Notes: a model not told the origin generated them from the letters alone. Shown: positions 16,368 to 24,991, counted from the first letter of the stretch. The stretch is DNA of 64,000 nucleotides from Flavobacterium sp. (GCF_027531705.1 NZ_JAPZSP010000005.1:1-64000); one strand, 5' to 3'. Program-made: numbers and translations.

Positions 16368-17885
16368 ATGAAAACAAATACAAAATTACTCGTCATTTTT
16401 CTATTCTCTTTTTTCAGTTCTATATGTTCTAACGCGCAAGTAGTTTCAGGAATGAATTATCAAGCAGTTATCAGAAATTCTAGCAATGCACTGGTGGCAA
16501 ATGCAACAGTTGGAGTAAAAATTAGTATTCTGCAAGGCAGCGCATCTGGTGCAATTGTTTTTTCAGAAAGTCATACAACAACAACCAATGCTAATGGTTT
16601 AGCAACTATAGTAATAGGAACTGGAACGCCTTTACTTGGTACATTTTTTACTATTGATTGGCTTTCTGGATTGCATTATATCAAAACAGATACTGATCCA
16701 ACTGGTGGTGCGAACTATACTATTACCAACACAAGTCAATTAAACACTGTTCCGTATTCGCAATTTGCCGAAAATGCGCTTTATGCTTCTTACAGTGGCG
16801 ATTCATGGAGAAAAACGGGAAACACAGTCGATTTGAACACCGATTTTATAGGATCTACCAATGATGTTGATGTGGTTTTTAAAAGAAATAATATAAAATC
16901 TGGACTGATTGGGCAAAATAAAATCGCATTAGGACGAGGTGCGTTAGGATTAAATTCAGGCAATTTTAATGTGGCTCTTGGACCTGATGCCTTAGCATTT
17001 AATACCGGAAGTTTTAACATAGCAACTGGTTTCGAATCGCAATACGTGAATTCTATTGGACAAGGTAATTCAAGCTACGGGCATGGTTCTTTAAGAAACA
17101 ATAGCACAGAGAGTTATAACACTGCTATTGGATATCAAGCACTAAGAAATACAACTGGTGGACAAAACACTGCAATTGGTTGGAGTGCTTTAGAAAACCT
17201 TACAACTGGTGGCGGTAACATTGCCATTGGAAAATTGACAAATGTTCCATCATCAACGACAAATAACCAATTGTCAATAGGAAACGTTATTTACGGTACC
17301 AATATGGGAACTACTGCAACCGGTACAATTGGAATTGGTGTGCCAGTTCCAACTGAAAGATTGGAAGTTGATGGGAAAACCAAAACTACCAATTTGCAAG
17401 TAACTGCTGGTGCTGGAATAAATAAAGTATTAACATCTGATGCTACTGGAAATGCAACTTGGCAAAATTCAAATAAAAATACCGGAGTACATGTTACTAA
17501 AACAGCTATTCAGGTTATATCAAATGGTACTGATACCAAAATCGACTTTAATAACGAAGTAACAGATGATGGCAATGCATTTGATATAGCACCCGATGAA
17601 TGGACAATTTCATCAGATGGATTTTATCATATTTATGCTACTGCTAGTTTTATTTCAACTTTTCTAACAGCAAATAGAGTTGAAATACTTATCACCGTAA
17701 ACGGAATTATAAATAAAATTTCAAAATCATCATTATCAAGTGACGAAAGTATTGATATATCAGCCGACCTCAGATTATTTGCAAACGACAAAGTTACAAT
17801 TCAAATTTATCAAAATTCAGGATCAAATGCTACACTAGCTAATAACCCGCAAAGAGTTTATTTCACAGGTTACAAAATTTATTAA
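16368..17885 (+). CDS. Secreted protein with adhesin-head-like repeats and a C-terminal jelly-roll-like domain
   Basis: 505 residues with a signal peptide ending at Asn-Ala-Gln. Residues about 24-130 form a conserved Bacteroidetes N-terminal module starting GMNYQAVIRN. Residues about 185-310 contain left-handed repeats of the type NTAIGYQAL and NVALGPDAL, as in trimeric autotransporter heads. After a GVPVPTERLEVDGKT linker, residues about 370-505 look like a C1q/TNF-type beta sandwich. No T9SS sorting domain is present. Such proteins are often trimeric surface or extracellular fibres. It begins 5 bases after its neighbour. Adhesion is inferred from the fold only. Confidence 0.8.
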   Translation: MKTNTKLLVIFLFSFFSSICSNAQVVSGMNYQAVIRNSSNALVANATVGVKISILQGSASGAIVFSESHTTTTNANGLATIVIGTGTPLLGTFFTIDWLSGLHYIKTDTDPTGGANYTITNTSQLNTVPYSQFAENALYASYSGDSWRKTGNTVDLNTDFIGSTNDVDVVFKRNNIKSGLIGQNKIALGRGALGLNSGNFNVALGPDALAFNTGSFNIATGFESQYVNSIGQGNSSYGHGSLRNNSTESYNTAIGYQALRNTTGGQNTAIGWSALENLTTGGGNIAIGKLTNVPSSTTNNQLSIGNVIYGTNMGTTATGTIGIGVPVPTERLEVDGKTKTTNLQVTAGAGINKVLTSDATGNATWQNSNKNTGVHVTKTAIQVISNGTDTKIDFNNEVTDDGNAFDIAPDEWTISSDGFYHIYATASFISTFLTANRVEILITVNGIINKISKSSLSSDESIDISADLRLFANDKVTIQIYQNSGSNATLANNPQRVYFTGYKIY

Positions 17886-17901
17886 AAATAACAATCATAA
17901 A

Positions 17902-18738
17902 ATGAAAAACTTAAAAACAATCTCAGTTCTATTTTCTATTTTCTTTTCACTAATGTCTAATGCACAATCTGAAAAAGGGTTTTACGCAAGTATCAATTCT
18001 GGCTACAATATAGGCATAGGAAATGTAGATTATTATCAGGCTATGATAGTAGGAATGGTTAGTTCAAACGAAACTTCTGCTACAACTAATACAACAGAAC
18101 TTGTAAAAGCAAATTTGGGAAAAGGATTGAATGTAGGCGTCAATTTTGGTTATATGTTTACTAAAAACATGGGGTTTGAATTGGGCGGAAATTACCTTTT
18201 GGGTGGAGAAATTAAGGCTTCAAATACTAGTTATACAGGTAATTATAGTAACAGTGAAATTTCTGCAAAAATGATTCAAATAAAACCAACACTTGTTTTT
18301 AGAAGCGGTTTTGACAAACTTAATCCGTATGCAAAAGTCGGAATGGTCATTGGTTCTGGTAAAATTACTAACACTCAAGATGATAAAAACGGTGCGAATT
18401 TTTCAACCCAAACAGTAGAGCTTGATGGCGGCATGCCAATTGGTTTTCACGCAAGTTTAGGTACACTTTATAAATTAACCGATAAACTATCCTTGTTTGG
18501 AGAATTGAATTTAATCAGCCTTCATTATGCTCCAAAGAAAGGACATATTACAGAAGCAACAGAAAACGGAGTTGACCAATTACCATCATTGACTGTTGAA
18601 CAAAAAGAGATTGAATTTATTGCCTCTTTTACCGAAACCGGTGCACCATCTAATCCAAATGAACCTTCTAAAAACCCATTAATTGATTTTTCATTCAGCA
18701 GTTTTGGGTTAAATATAGGGTTACAATATCAATTTTAA
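17902..18738 (+). CDS. Outer membrane beta-barrel protein
   Basis: 278 residues, signal peptide ending at Asn-Ala-Gln (residue 22). Alternating hydrophobic strands run through the protein, among them GFYASINSGYNIG at the start and the final FGLNIGLQYQF, which has the aromatic C-terminal residue usual for outer-membrane barrels. This fits an eight-to-ten-strand OmpW/OmpX-like barrel. It lies 16 bases behind the adhesin-like gene and may anchor or assemble it; that link is contextual only. Confidence 0.8.
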   Translation: MKNLKTISVLFSIFFSLMSNAQSEKGFYASINSGYNIGIGNVDYYQAMIVGMVSSNETSATTNTTELVKANLGKGLNVGVNFGYMFTKNMGFELGGNYLLGGEIKASNTSYTGNYSNSEISAKMIQIKPTLVFRSGFDKLNPYAKVGMVIGSGKITNTQDDKNGANFSTQTVELDGGMPIGFHASLGTLYKLTDKLSLFGELNLISLHYAPKKGHITEATENGVDQLPSLTVEQKEIEFIASFTETGAPSNPNEPSKNPLIDFSFSSFGLNIGLQYQF

Positions 18739-18762
18739 AAAATAATAATTAAAAAAAATAAT

Positions 18763-19374
18763 ATGAAAACACAATTAAAAAAAATCGCAATTTTATTTAT
18801 CTCATTACTAGCAATTTCTTGTAGCAAAGATGATGACAACTTAACACCAAATCCTACACCAGTAGTTTACCAAGAAGAAAATTTCTTGAACACCTTCTTA
18901 TCAACTTCAGGATTAGATCAAGTTGTTCAAACTATATCTGATGAGAATTACAGTTTAATAGAATACTTAGAGTTTTCTGCAACTCAAAAAGGAAAAATTA
19001 CCAGTTTATCTTTTAAAGTCCCTGCTACAACTACTCTAAACTCTGTAATTCTAAGAATTGTTGATGCTGAAACAGGTTCACTTGTTAAAGAAATTTCTAC
19101 AAGTTCGAGTGATTATACAGCCGGAACGATTAAAACGGTTACAGTATCTCCAGCTATTGAATTAACAAAAGATAAAAAATACAGAATAGGAATGGTTTCC
19201 AAAAGCACTTATGAAAGAAAAAGAAGTAATTCTGCTGATGTAGCATATCCTATTCAAGTGGGTAACATCAAACTTTGGGGATTTTCAGAAACTGATATTA
19301 ATACGTCAGTAAACACAAATAACCCAGGATATTACTACGGAGATTTCAGTTTTACATTTTTACGTACGGAATAA
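18763..19374 (+). CDS. Surface lipoprotein of unknown function
   Basis: 203 residues. The lipobox Ala-Ile-Ser-Cys is followed at once by SKDDDN, an acidic patch like the lipoprotein export signal that sends Bacteroidetes lipoproteins to the cell surface. The body is beta-rich, with VILRIVDAETGSLVKEI and an LTKDKKYRIGMVS stretch that resembles DUF4082-type domains which hold surface or carbohydrate-binding sandwiches. The signal region is nearly the same as in the lipoproteins at 21536, 22053 and 22534. Function unknown. Confidence 0.75.
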   Translation: MKTQLKKIAILFISLLAISCSKDDDNLTPNPTPVVYQEENFLNTFLSTSGLDQVVQTISDENYSLIEYLEFSATQKGKITSLSFKVPATTTLNSVILRIVDAETGSLVKEISTSSSDYTAGTIKTVTVSPAIELTKDKKYRIGMVSKSTYERKRSNSADVAYPIQVGNIKLWGFSETDINTSVNTNNPGYYYGDFSFTFLRTE

Positions 19375-19404
19375 ATATAATTGAGTTTTGTTTAGTTTTT
19401 ATGA

Positions 19405-19440
19405 AAATAAGACTTGGTTATAGTTAGCTAAGTCTTATTT
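19405..19440 (+). terminator. Hairpin, possible terminator
   Basis: Perfect 11-bp arms AAATAAGACTT (19405-19415) and AAGTCTTATTT (19430-19440) around a 14-base loop. There is no T run beyond the stem, so it may be an attenuator or processing site within the surface operon and not a full stop. Confidence 0.5.
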
Positions 19441-19475
19441 GGAAACTAAAAAAATAAATCTAAAAAAATAATACT

Positions 19476-20858
19476 ATGAAAAAAATAATTACACTATTGG
19501 TTTTTGCTTTGTTTTTTATAAAAAGCAATGCACAATGTTACACAAGTATTTCTGCTGGATTTAAGCATGTTCTTGCGATTAAATCTAACGGAACATTATG
19601 GGCTTGGGGCGATAATAACTATGGAACTCTTGGAAACGGGAATACAATCAACAGCCCAAACGCAATTCAAATTGGAACTGATACTGATTGGACATATGTT
19701 GCAGCCGGCGATACACATTCTTTTGGCATAAAAACCAATGGTACATTGTGGGCTTGGGGCGATAATGCATTTGGTCAACTAGGAAATAATTCACTGATCG
19801 CTAGCTATGTACCAATACAAATAGGGACTGCAACTAATTGGGAAAGTGTTTCAACTGGCGGAATACACTCATTAGGAATTCAAACTGATGGAACACTTTG
19901 GGCATGGGGCAACAACGTGCAAGGACAATTAGGTGATGGTAGCGCAGTAAGTAAGTTGGTACCCACAAGAATTGGAACTGATAATGATTGGTTAGCAGCT
20001 ACTGCTGGATATGTTCATTCAATTGGTATAAAATCAGATGGTTCAATACGAGCTTGGGGTAAAAATGATGTCGGACAATTAGGTGATGGTACCTTTATTA
20101 TTAAGTATGTTCCAACTCTTATTAATTCTTCTCTTCCTTTTCTGAAAGTTAAAGCCGGAAGATTACATACACTTGCAATTAAAACTGATGGATCATTATG
20201 GGCATGGGGAGATAATAGTCAAAAACAACTTGGTGATAATACAACAATAACAAGAAATACTCCAACCCAAATTGGATCCGATATAAACTGGTATGACATT
20301 TCTGCTGGTGGTTTTCATTCGGTTGCTCAAAAAGGTACTGCTACAATTTGGACTTGGGGAGCAAATGGATATGGGCAACTTGGCGATGGAACTTTAGTAT
20401 CTAAGAGTATTCCAACTCAACTAGGAACAGCAACCAATTGGTCATTTATTATGGCAGGTGGTTATTATTCCCTTGCAAAATCAACGGGTTCTTTTTTTTG
20501 GAATTATATCAGAACATGGGGATTGAACGATGATGGACAACTAGGAGATGGAACTTTGGTCAATAAATCGGTGCCAACATTAATAAATAGCTGCAACCCA
20601 TTAATTCTTGCAAACGAAAGTTTTGACAAAACTAAATTCACAATTTATCCAAATCCAGCTGATGATTTTATTACTATTCAAAATGATGACAATTTGAAAA
20701 TTGATAATCTCACCATTTATGATATTTCTGGTAAAAAAATTCTTGAAGAAAACCAAAATACAACTTCAATAAATATTCAAAATCTTCAAGCCGGATTGTA
20801 CTTTTTGCAAATCACATCTGAAGGCAGAACAAGTCAAACTAAATTCATTAAACAATAG
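19476..20858 (+). CDS. RCC1-repeat propeller with T9SS sorting domain
   Basis: 460 residues. A signal peptide ends at Ser-Asn-Ala-Gln. Seven RCC1-type repeats follow (about 22-365); each has a SLGI(K/Q)-DGTLWAWGDN core followed by GQLGDG, giving a seven-bladed beta-propeller. Residues about 385-460 are a type A T9SS sorting domain with IYPNPADDFITI and LQAGLYFLQI. RCC1 proteins of this kind are common secreted cargo in Flavobacteria, but their ligands are mostly unknown. The repeats are similar enough at DNA level to permit recombination. Confidence 0.88.
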   Translation: MKKIITLLVFALFFIKSNAQCYTSISAGFKHVLAIKSNGTLWAWGDNNYGTLGNGNTINSPNAIQIGTDTDWTYVAAGDTHSFGIKTNGTLWAWGDNAFGQLGNNSLIASYVPIQIGTATNWESVSTGGIHSLGIQTDGTLWAWGNNVQGQLGDGSAVSKLVPTRIGTDNDWLAATAGYVHSIGIKSDGSIRAWGKNDVGQLGDGTFIIKYVPTLINSSLPFLKVKAGRLHTLAIKTDGSLWAWGDNSQKQLGDNTTITRNTPTQIGSDINWYDISAGGFHSVAQKGTATIWTWGANGYGQLGDGTLVSKSIPTQLGTATNWSFIMAGGYYSLAKSTGSFFWNYIRTWGLNDDGQLGDGTLVNKSVPTLINSCNPLILANESFDKTKFTIYPNPADDFITIQNDDNLKIDNLTIYDISGKKILEENQNTTSINIQNLQAGLYFLQITSEGRTSQTKFIKQ

Positions 20859-20869
20859 AAATAAAAATT

Positions 20870-21514
20870 ATGAAAAATTTAAAAAACACAATCGCAAAAG
20901 TAATGCTAGTAACATTCACAATTTTCTCAATTTCTGTAACCACTTCTTGTGCGCCAGACGATGGTAAAGATGGAACTAATGGTAAAGACGGTACAAACGG
21001 TATAAATGGAATTGATGGTACTAACGGCACAAATGGCACAAACGGCACAAATGGTACAAACGGCACAAATGGTACAAACGGTAATGCAAATGTAATAGCT
21101 TCTAACTGGATAGATGCAAATTGGGGATTGCGTAATGAATCAACTTGGAAAGAAATGGTAATACCAGTTCCTGAAGTTTCAAATACAGTCCTATCCAACA
21201 ATTGTTTAGTAATGGTATATGCTAAACAATGGGGTACATCATCTATATACACACTGCCTTCTTCAGGTAGATGGTCAAATGTTAAGTATAATTATTCTTT
21301 TGGTAATAATGGTGTAGCAGTACAAGGTATTATTTTAGAAATTATTTCTACTGATGGAGTTGCGTTAACTGAATATCAGGCTGATGCGTATAGAGGAAAT
21401 CGATTTAGATATGTAATAATTCCTGAAGGTGGTGCAGGTCGTGGAATTGCAAAACCTGATTTTTCAAAAATGTCTTACCAAGAAATCTGCACAATGTTTA
21501 ATATTTCTCAATAA
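20870..21514 (+). CDS. Collagen-like repeat lipoprotein
   Basis: 214 residues. The signal ends in Thr-Ser-Cys (Cys27), followed by APDDG. Residues 32-70 are 13 uninterrupted Gly-X-Y triplets, seven in a row being Gly-Thr-Asn at the end, which should form a short collagen-like stalk. The rest (about 72-214) is an unassigned globular head beginning ANVIASNWIDANWG. Stalk and head suggest a trimeric surface protein. A long opposite-strand reading frame over the repeat is only a shadow of it. Confidence 0.82.
   Translation: MKNLKNTIAKVMLVTFTIFSISVTTSCAPDDGKDGTNGKDGTNGINGIDGTNGTNGTNGTNGTNGTNGTNGNANVIASNWIDANWGLRNESTWKEMVIPVPEVSNTVLSNNCLVMVYAKQWGTSSIYTLPSSGRWSNVKYNYSFGNNGVAVQGIILEIISTDGVALTEYQADAYRGNRFRYVIIPEGGAGRGIAKPDFSKMSYQEICTMFNISQ
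20963..21079 (+). repeat. In-frame Gly-Thr-Asn coding repeat (9-base unit)
   Basis: The bases encode 13 collagen triplets; the last part is built of near-identical 9-base units such as GGCACAAAT and GGTACAAAC. Unit number can change by slippage without shifting the frame, so stalk length may vary among strains. Confidence 0.85.
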
Positions 21515-21535
21515 TTAATTAAAAATAACAAAAAC

Positions 21536-22033
21536 ATGAAAACACTTTTAAAAACATTCGCAATTTTATTCATTTCATTAGTAACAACTTCTTGTAATAA
21601 TGACGATGATGATAATTCAACAAACCAAATACCAAGCACAAGCACTGATTTTATTAGATGCAAAATTGATGGTGTCGCTTTTGAAGCAACTGGAGCAAAT
21701 ATAATAGCAGACCAAAATGAAATTGCTTTCAACATGAATAGTGATGTAAGAAGCGGAGGAATCGGGATGGATTTTTCTTTTTTCGGACAAGCAGCCGTTG
21801 GAACATACACCGTTAATCCATCAAATTTAACTTCAGTTGGACGTTTGCAATACAGAAGTCCAGATATTTATTCCACTGGTGTTTGCGCTGGTTCAAACGG
21901 AACATTGATTATTACATCCAAAAATGGAAACACCATTGAAGGAACTTTCAACTTTTCAGGAAAAAAAATAGCTCTTTGTGGCGAACCTGCAAAAGTGATT
22001 ACAGAAGGAACTTTTAGAATTACACTTTTATAA
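21536..22033 (+). CDS. Small lipoprotein, DUF6252-like, paralogue of 22534-23043
   Basis: 165 residues with a Thr-Ser-Cys lipobox and the acidic tail NNDDDDN, consistent with surface export. The mature part opens with FIRCKIDGVAFEATG and closes with GTFNFSGKKIALCGEPAKVITEGTF; the same frame of motifs is found in the lipoprotein two genes on (KAKIDGVQYETDA and NFSFTGKRTSFCSDPAKLITEGSF). Two internal Cys may form a disulfide. The DUF6252 label is from memory of the pattern. Biochemical role unknown. Confidence 0.72.
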   Translation: MKTLLKTFAILFISLVTTSCNNDDDDNSTNQIPSTSTDFIRCKIDGVAFEATGANIIADQNEIAFNMNSDVRSGGIGMDFSFFGQAAVGTYTVNPSNLTSVGRLQYRSPDIYSTGVCAGSNGTLIITSKNGNTIEGTFNFSGKKIALCGEPAKVITEGTFRITLL

Positions 22034-22052
22034 CTAATTAATTAAAAAAATT

Positions 22053-22514
22053 ATGAAAACACTTTTAAAAATATTCGCAATCCTATTTATTTCATTACTA
22101 ACATTTTCTTGTAATAATAATGATGATGACAATTCAGGCACACCAGTAGCAGACAATTTAATAGGTACTTGGCAATACAAATCGGTTTCTGGATCATTCA
22201 CATCACCAGCAGGAACATTTCCTATGACTTGTATTAATACTACTGGTACCATTACGCTCAACGCTAATCTAACTTATTCTATGTCAAATGTAAGTTCAGC
22301 ATGTCAAAGCGGAAAACTTGATTTACCACTTGCTATTGCGGCAAATTCTGGAACATATACCCGAAACAACACATCATTAGTTACAACACCAAGTAGCGGA
22401 ACAGCATTTAATATGACCATTGAAGAGCTAACTAGCAACCGCATGAAGATGAGGTTAATTCAGACTATTGCTGCTTCTGTTTCTACAAATGTTGTTTACA
22501 CTTTAGAAAAATAA
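22053..22514 (+). CDS. Lipocalin-like lipoprotein
   Basis: 153 residues: lipobox Phe-Ser-Cys, acidic NNNDDDN tail, then NLIGTWQYKSVSGSF, which is the opening strand signature of the lipocalin-like family common in Flavobacteria. Further strands include TITLNANLTYSMS and the final NVVYTLEK. Lipocalin folds bind small hydrophobic ligands; none is suggested here. It lies between the two DUF6252-like paralogues and shares their leader sequence almost base for base. Confidence 0.72.
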   Translation: MKTLLKIFAILFISLLTFSCNNNDDDNSGTPVADNLIGTWQYKSVSGSFTSPAGTFPMTCINTTGTITLNANLTYSMSNVSSACQSGKLDLPLAIAANSGTYTRNNTSLVTTPSSGTAFNMTIEELTSNRMKMRLIQTIAASVSTNVVYTLEK

Positions 22515-22533
22515 CTTTATAAAAAAGAAAATC

Positions 22534-23043
22534 ATGAAAACATTAAAAAAAATATTCGCAATTCTATTCATTTCAATAGTAACAATTTCGTGCAGTAATG
22601 ACGATGATAATTCAGGAACTCCAACACCAACACCAAACTATTTTTTCAAAGCAAAAATTGACGGAGTTCAATATGAAACGGATGCTGCATTTAGAGTTTT
22701 ATCTAGTAGCAACGCTGATAGAATTAAGATCACTTCAGTTTTATCAGATAATAGAAATTTTGAATTAGAAATAGATAGTCCAACAGGAATAGGCACTTAT
22801 ACTTATCCTATGCCTTCAGGGGTAGATTATGTTTTAAGAATGGAGTATGGCGATGCAACTTCTGCAACTGCACTTTGGAGAACAGGTGCTTGCTCAGGAA
22901 CAACAGGAACTTTGACAATTACAGCATTATCTGCTACTGAAGTTTCAGGGAATTTTTCATTTACAGGAAAAAGAACTTCATTTTGTTCAGATCCTGCTAA
23001 ACTAATAACTGAAGGATCTTTTAAATCTGGAATAACTCAATAA
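22534..23043 (+). CDS. Small lipoprotein, DUF6252-like, second paralogue
   Basis: 169 residues with lipobox Ile-Ser-Cys and acidic SNDDDN tail. Its motifs line up with those of the protein at 21536-22033, with about the same spacing and the same Cys pair (one in TGACSG, one in SFCSDPAK), which points to tandem duplication interrupted by the lipocalin-like gene. The stop codon is two bases before the OmpA start. Function unknown. Confidence 0.72.
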   Translation: MKTLKKIFAILFISIVTISCSNDDDNSGTPTPTPNYFFKAKIDGVQYETDAAFRVLSSSNADRIKITSVLSDNRNFELEIDSPTGIGTYTYPMPSGVDYVLRMEYGDATSATALWRTGACSGTTGTLTITALSATEVSGNFSFTGKRTSFCSDPAKLITEGSFKSGITQ

Positions 23044-23045
23044 TA

Positions 23046-24323
23046 ATGAAAACATCTTTAAAAAATGTATTTTTTCTTTTTTCTGTTTTCTTTTCTCTAA
23101 ATGGAAACGCACAATTCTTAGAAAAATTAGCAAAAAAAGCTGAAAAAGCTTCTGAAAGAGCAGTAGAAAGAAAAATCGAACAAAAGGCAACCAAAACCAC
23201 TAATGATGGTATGGATGAAGTTTTGAACAATAAAAAGAAAACTTCTAAAACAACTACTTCTTCATCAAATGAATCAAATTCTAAAACAAAGGTTTCAAAG
23301 AAAGATTCCGATTTTAGTGCAGGTTCAAAAGTACTTTTTGAAGAAAAATTTAATAACGATGCAATTGGCGATTTTCCTGTAAATTGGTTTACCAACAGCA
23401 GTGGCGAAATTGTAACTTTTGAGGGCGATTCAAAAAAATGGCTTCAAGTTTCTGACAAAGGAAGTTTTTCACCATTGAATGTGTCAAAATTGCCAGAAAA
23501 TTTCACTTTTGAGTTTGATGTAGCCACAACCGACAATTTCAATTTTTATTCAACAGCTCTAAATGTTGTTTTTACTGAAAAAACTTCCAAAGTTGACAAT
23601 GTTTGGAACACCGTTTTTAAACGAAAAGAAGCAATGATTTTTAGTATTCATCCAGCAAATTCATTAGCAGGAACAGTTGGTGGCAGCAGTATTTCGGTAA
23701 TTTCTGAAAAGAAAGAAATTATGAAAAATAAAGTAGAAGTTTCCAATTTTAACAAAAATAATAATTCAGTTAGAGTTCAAGTTTGGCGTCAGAAAAATCG
23801 TTTCAGAATGTATGTTGATGGCAAGAAATATTGGGATTTACCAACTGCATTTGGTGACGCCAATTACAACCAAATCATCTTTTTTATTGGAACCTACAAA
23901 AAAACAACCGACAAGTTTTTTATTTCAAATCTTAAACTTGCAGAAGCTGGAGCAGATACAAGACATAAATTGATTGAAACTGGAAGTTTTACAACAAATG
24001 AAATTTTATTTGATACTAACAAAGCAACGATAAAAGCATCAAGTAAAAAAGTTTTGGATGAATTAGGTAAAGCTCTAACAGAAAATCCATCGGTCAGAAT
24101 AAACATTACTGGCCATACTGATAGTGATGGAAGCGAAAAAGATAATCAAAAATTATCTGAAAAAAGAGCTGAAGCTGTTGCCAATTATTTTGCTTCAAAT
24201 TATGGAATCGCAAAATCCAGATTTGAAACTAGCGGAAAAGGTGAATCTGAACCATTAACCGATACTAATTCGGAAGAAGATAAAAAACAAAATCGAAGAG
24301 TAGAATTTGTGGTAATTCAGTAA
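23046..24323 (+). CDS. OmpA-family protein with LamG-like domain
   Basis: 425 residues. A signal peptide ends at Gly-Asn-Ala-Gln; a charged, Lys/Ser-rich helical linker follows (about 25-105). Residues about 110-290 look like a concanavalin/LamG-type sandwich that starts at VLFEEKFNNDAIGDFPVNW. The C-terminal OmpA domain (about 310-425) contains NITGHTDSDGSEKDNQKLSEKRA, in parts NxTGHTD and LSxxRAxAV, and should bind peptidoglycan. It may tie the surface assembly to the cell wall. Confidence 0.87.
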   Translation: MKTSLKNVFFLFSVFFSLNGNAQFLEKLAKKAEKASERAVERKIEQKATKTTNDGMDEVLNNKKKTSKTTTSSSNESNSKTKVSKKDSDFSAGSKVLFEEKFNNDAIGDFPVNWFTNSSGEIVTFEGDSKKWLQVSDKGSFSPLNVSKLPENFTFEFDVATTDNFNFYSTALNVVFTEKTSKVDNVWNTVFKRKEAMIFSIHPANSLAGTVGGSSISVISEKKEIMKNKVEVSNFNKNNNSVRVQVWRQKNRFRMYVDGKKYWDLPTAFGDANYNQIIFFIGTYKKTTDKFFISNLKLAEAGADTRHKLIETGSFTTNEILFDTNKATIKASSKKVLDELGKALTENPSVRINITGHTDSDGSEKDNQKLSEKRAEAVANYFASNYGIAKSRFETSGKGESEPLTDTNSEEDKKQNRRVEFVVIQ

Positions 24324-24342
24324 TTGTTTCAAATTGTAAGAT

Positions 24343-24498
24343 ATGTGTAAAAAGCCAATAAAATATGAATCAAAAATAGAAGAACTTCCTTCTAATAAAA
24401 TTTATATAAATGTAAATAATATGAAAGAAGGAAACTATGAATTGAATATTGTGCATAAAAACATTTTGATAAAAAAAACAACTTTTAAAAAGAAATAA
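24343..24498 (+). CDS. Small ORF, 51 residues, unknown
   Basis: The frame runs from ATG at 24343 to TAA at 24496-24498. The predicted peptide starts MCKKPIKYES and contains IYINVNNMKEGNYELNIVHK and a Lys-rich tail. The later part resembles the last strands of a T9SS-type sorting sandwich (the KGxYxLxI pattern), so it may be a real mini-protein or the remnant of a longer secreted protein. It lies between the OmpA gene and a lipoprotein gene, with 19 and 6 bases to its neighbours. No signal peptide is seen. Confidence 0.5.
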   Translation: MCKKPIKYESKIEELPSNKIYINVNNMKEGNYELNIVHKNILIKKTTFKKK

Positions 24499-24504
24499 AT
24501 TAAT

Positions 24505-24957
24505 ATGAAAAAATCAATTTTAAAACCAATTTTAGCATTTTTTATGCTTTCAGTAAGTCTAACATCTTGTGATAGAGATGATGATACACCAGCACCAGTT
24601 GTCGAACCTGCCATTTTTGAATATGCCGAAGGTGGCGAACCGTCAATGAGCACGGTTACAAATCCGTTTGCAAATGCTTCAACCCAAACAATATTTGGAA
24701 ATAATGGTAGTACAAATGTTGTTGAAATAAAACTAAATACACTAGTTGTGGGTGTTTATGAAATTGGCAGTCTAAACACTTTCAAATACACAAGACCTGG
24801 TCAAACTAGTGTATGGACAGCAATATCGGGAAGAATCACTATTCTTGAAGTCAATGGTAATAAAATATCAGGAACTTTTAATTTAACTGCTGGTGATAGT
24901 GATTTGGGTATTAACTCAGTTTCGGGCAGTTTTAAAAGGGTTACTGTTAATCCTTAA
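24505..24957 (+). CDS. Small lipoprotein of unknown function
   Basis: 150 residues. The lipobox is Leu-Thr-Ser-Cys, followed by DRDDDTPAP, again acidic. The mature part has IFEYAEGGEPSMSTV and a beta-rich tail ending SVSGSFKRVTVNP. The GxFNLTxGD pattern in the second half recalls the DUF6252-like proteins upstream, but the similarity is weak. It is the last gene of the surface run; a terminator follows. Confidence 0.68.
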   Translation: MKKSILKPILAFFMLSVSLTSCDRDDDTPAPVVEPAIFEYAEGGEPSMSTVTNPFANASTQTIFGNNGSTNVVEIKLNTLVVGVYEIGSLNTFKYTRPGQTSVWTAISGRITILEVNGNKISGTFNLTAGDSDLGINSVSGSFKRVTVNP

Positions 24958-24991
24958 TCGAAATATTTTAGTTAGTTTGTTTTTTATAAAG

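Noticed and set aside
20848..21252. 134-residue minus-strand ORF with many Pro-Phe-Val repeats
   Set aside because: It is the complement of the collagen-like Gly-Thr-Asn codons; the repeat on the real strand produces it. No promoter or signal of its own.
23021..23395. 124-residue minus-strand ORF over the OmpA gene's Lys/Ser-rich linker
   Set aside because: Antisense of a low-complexity coding region; no family motif.
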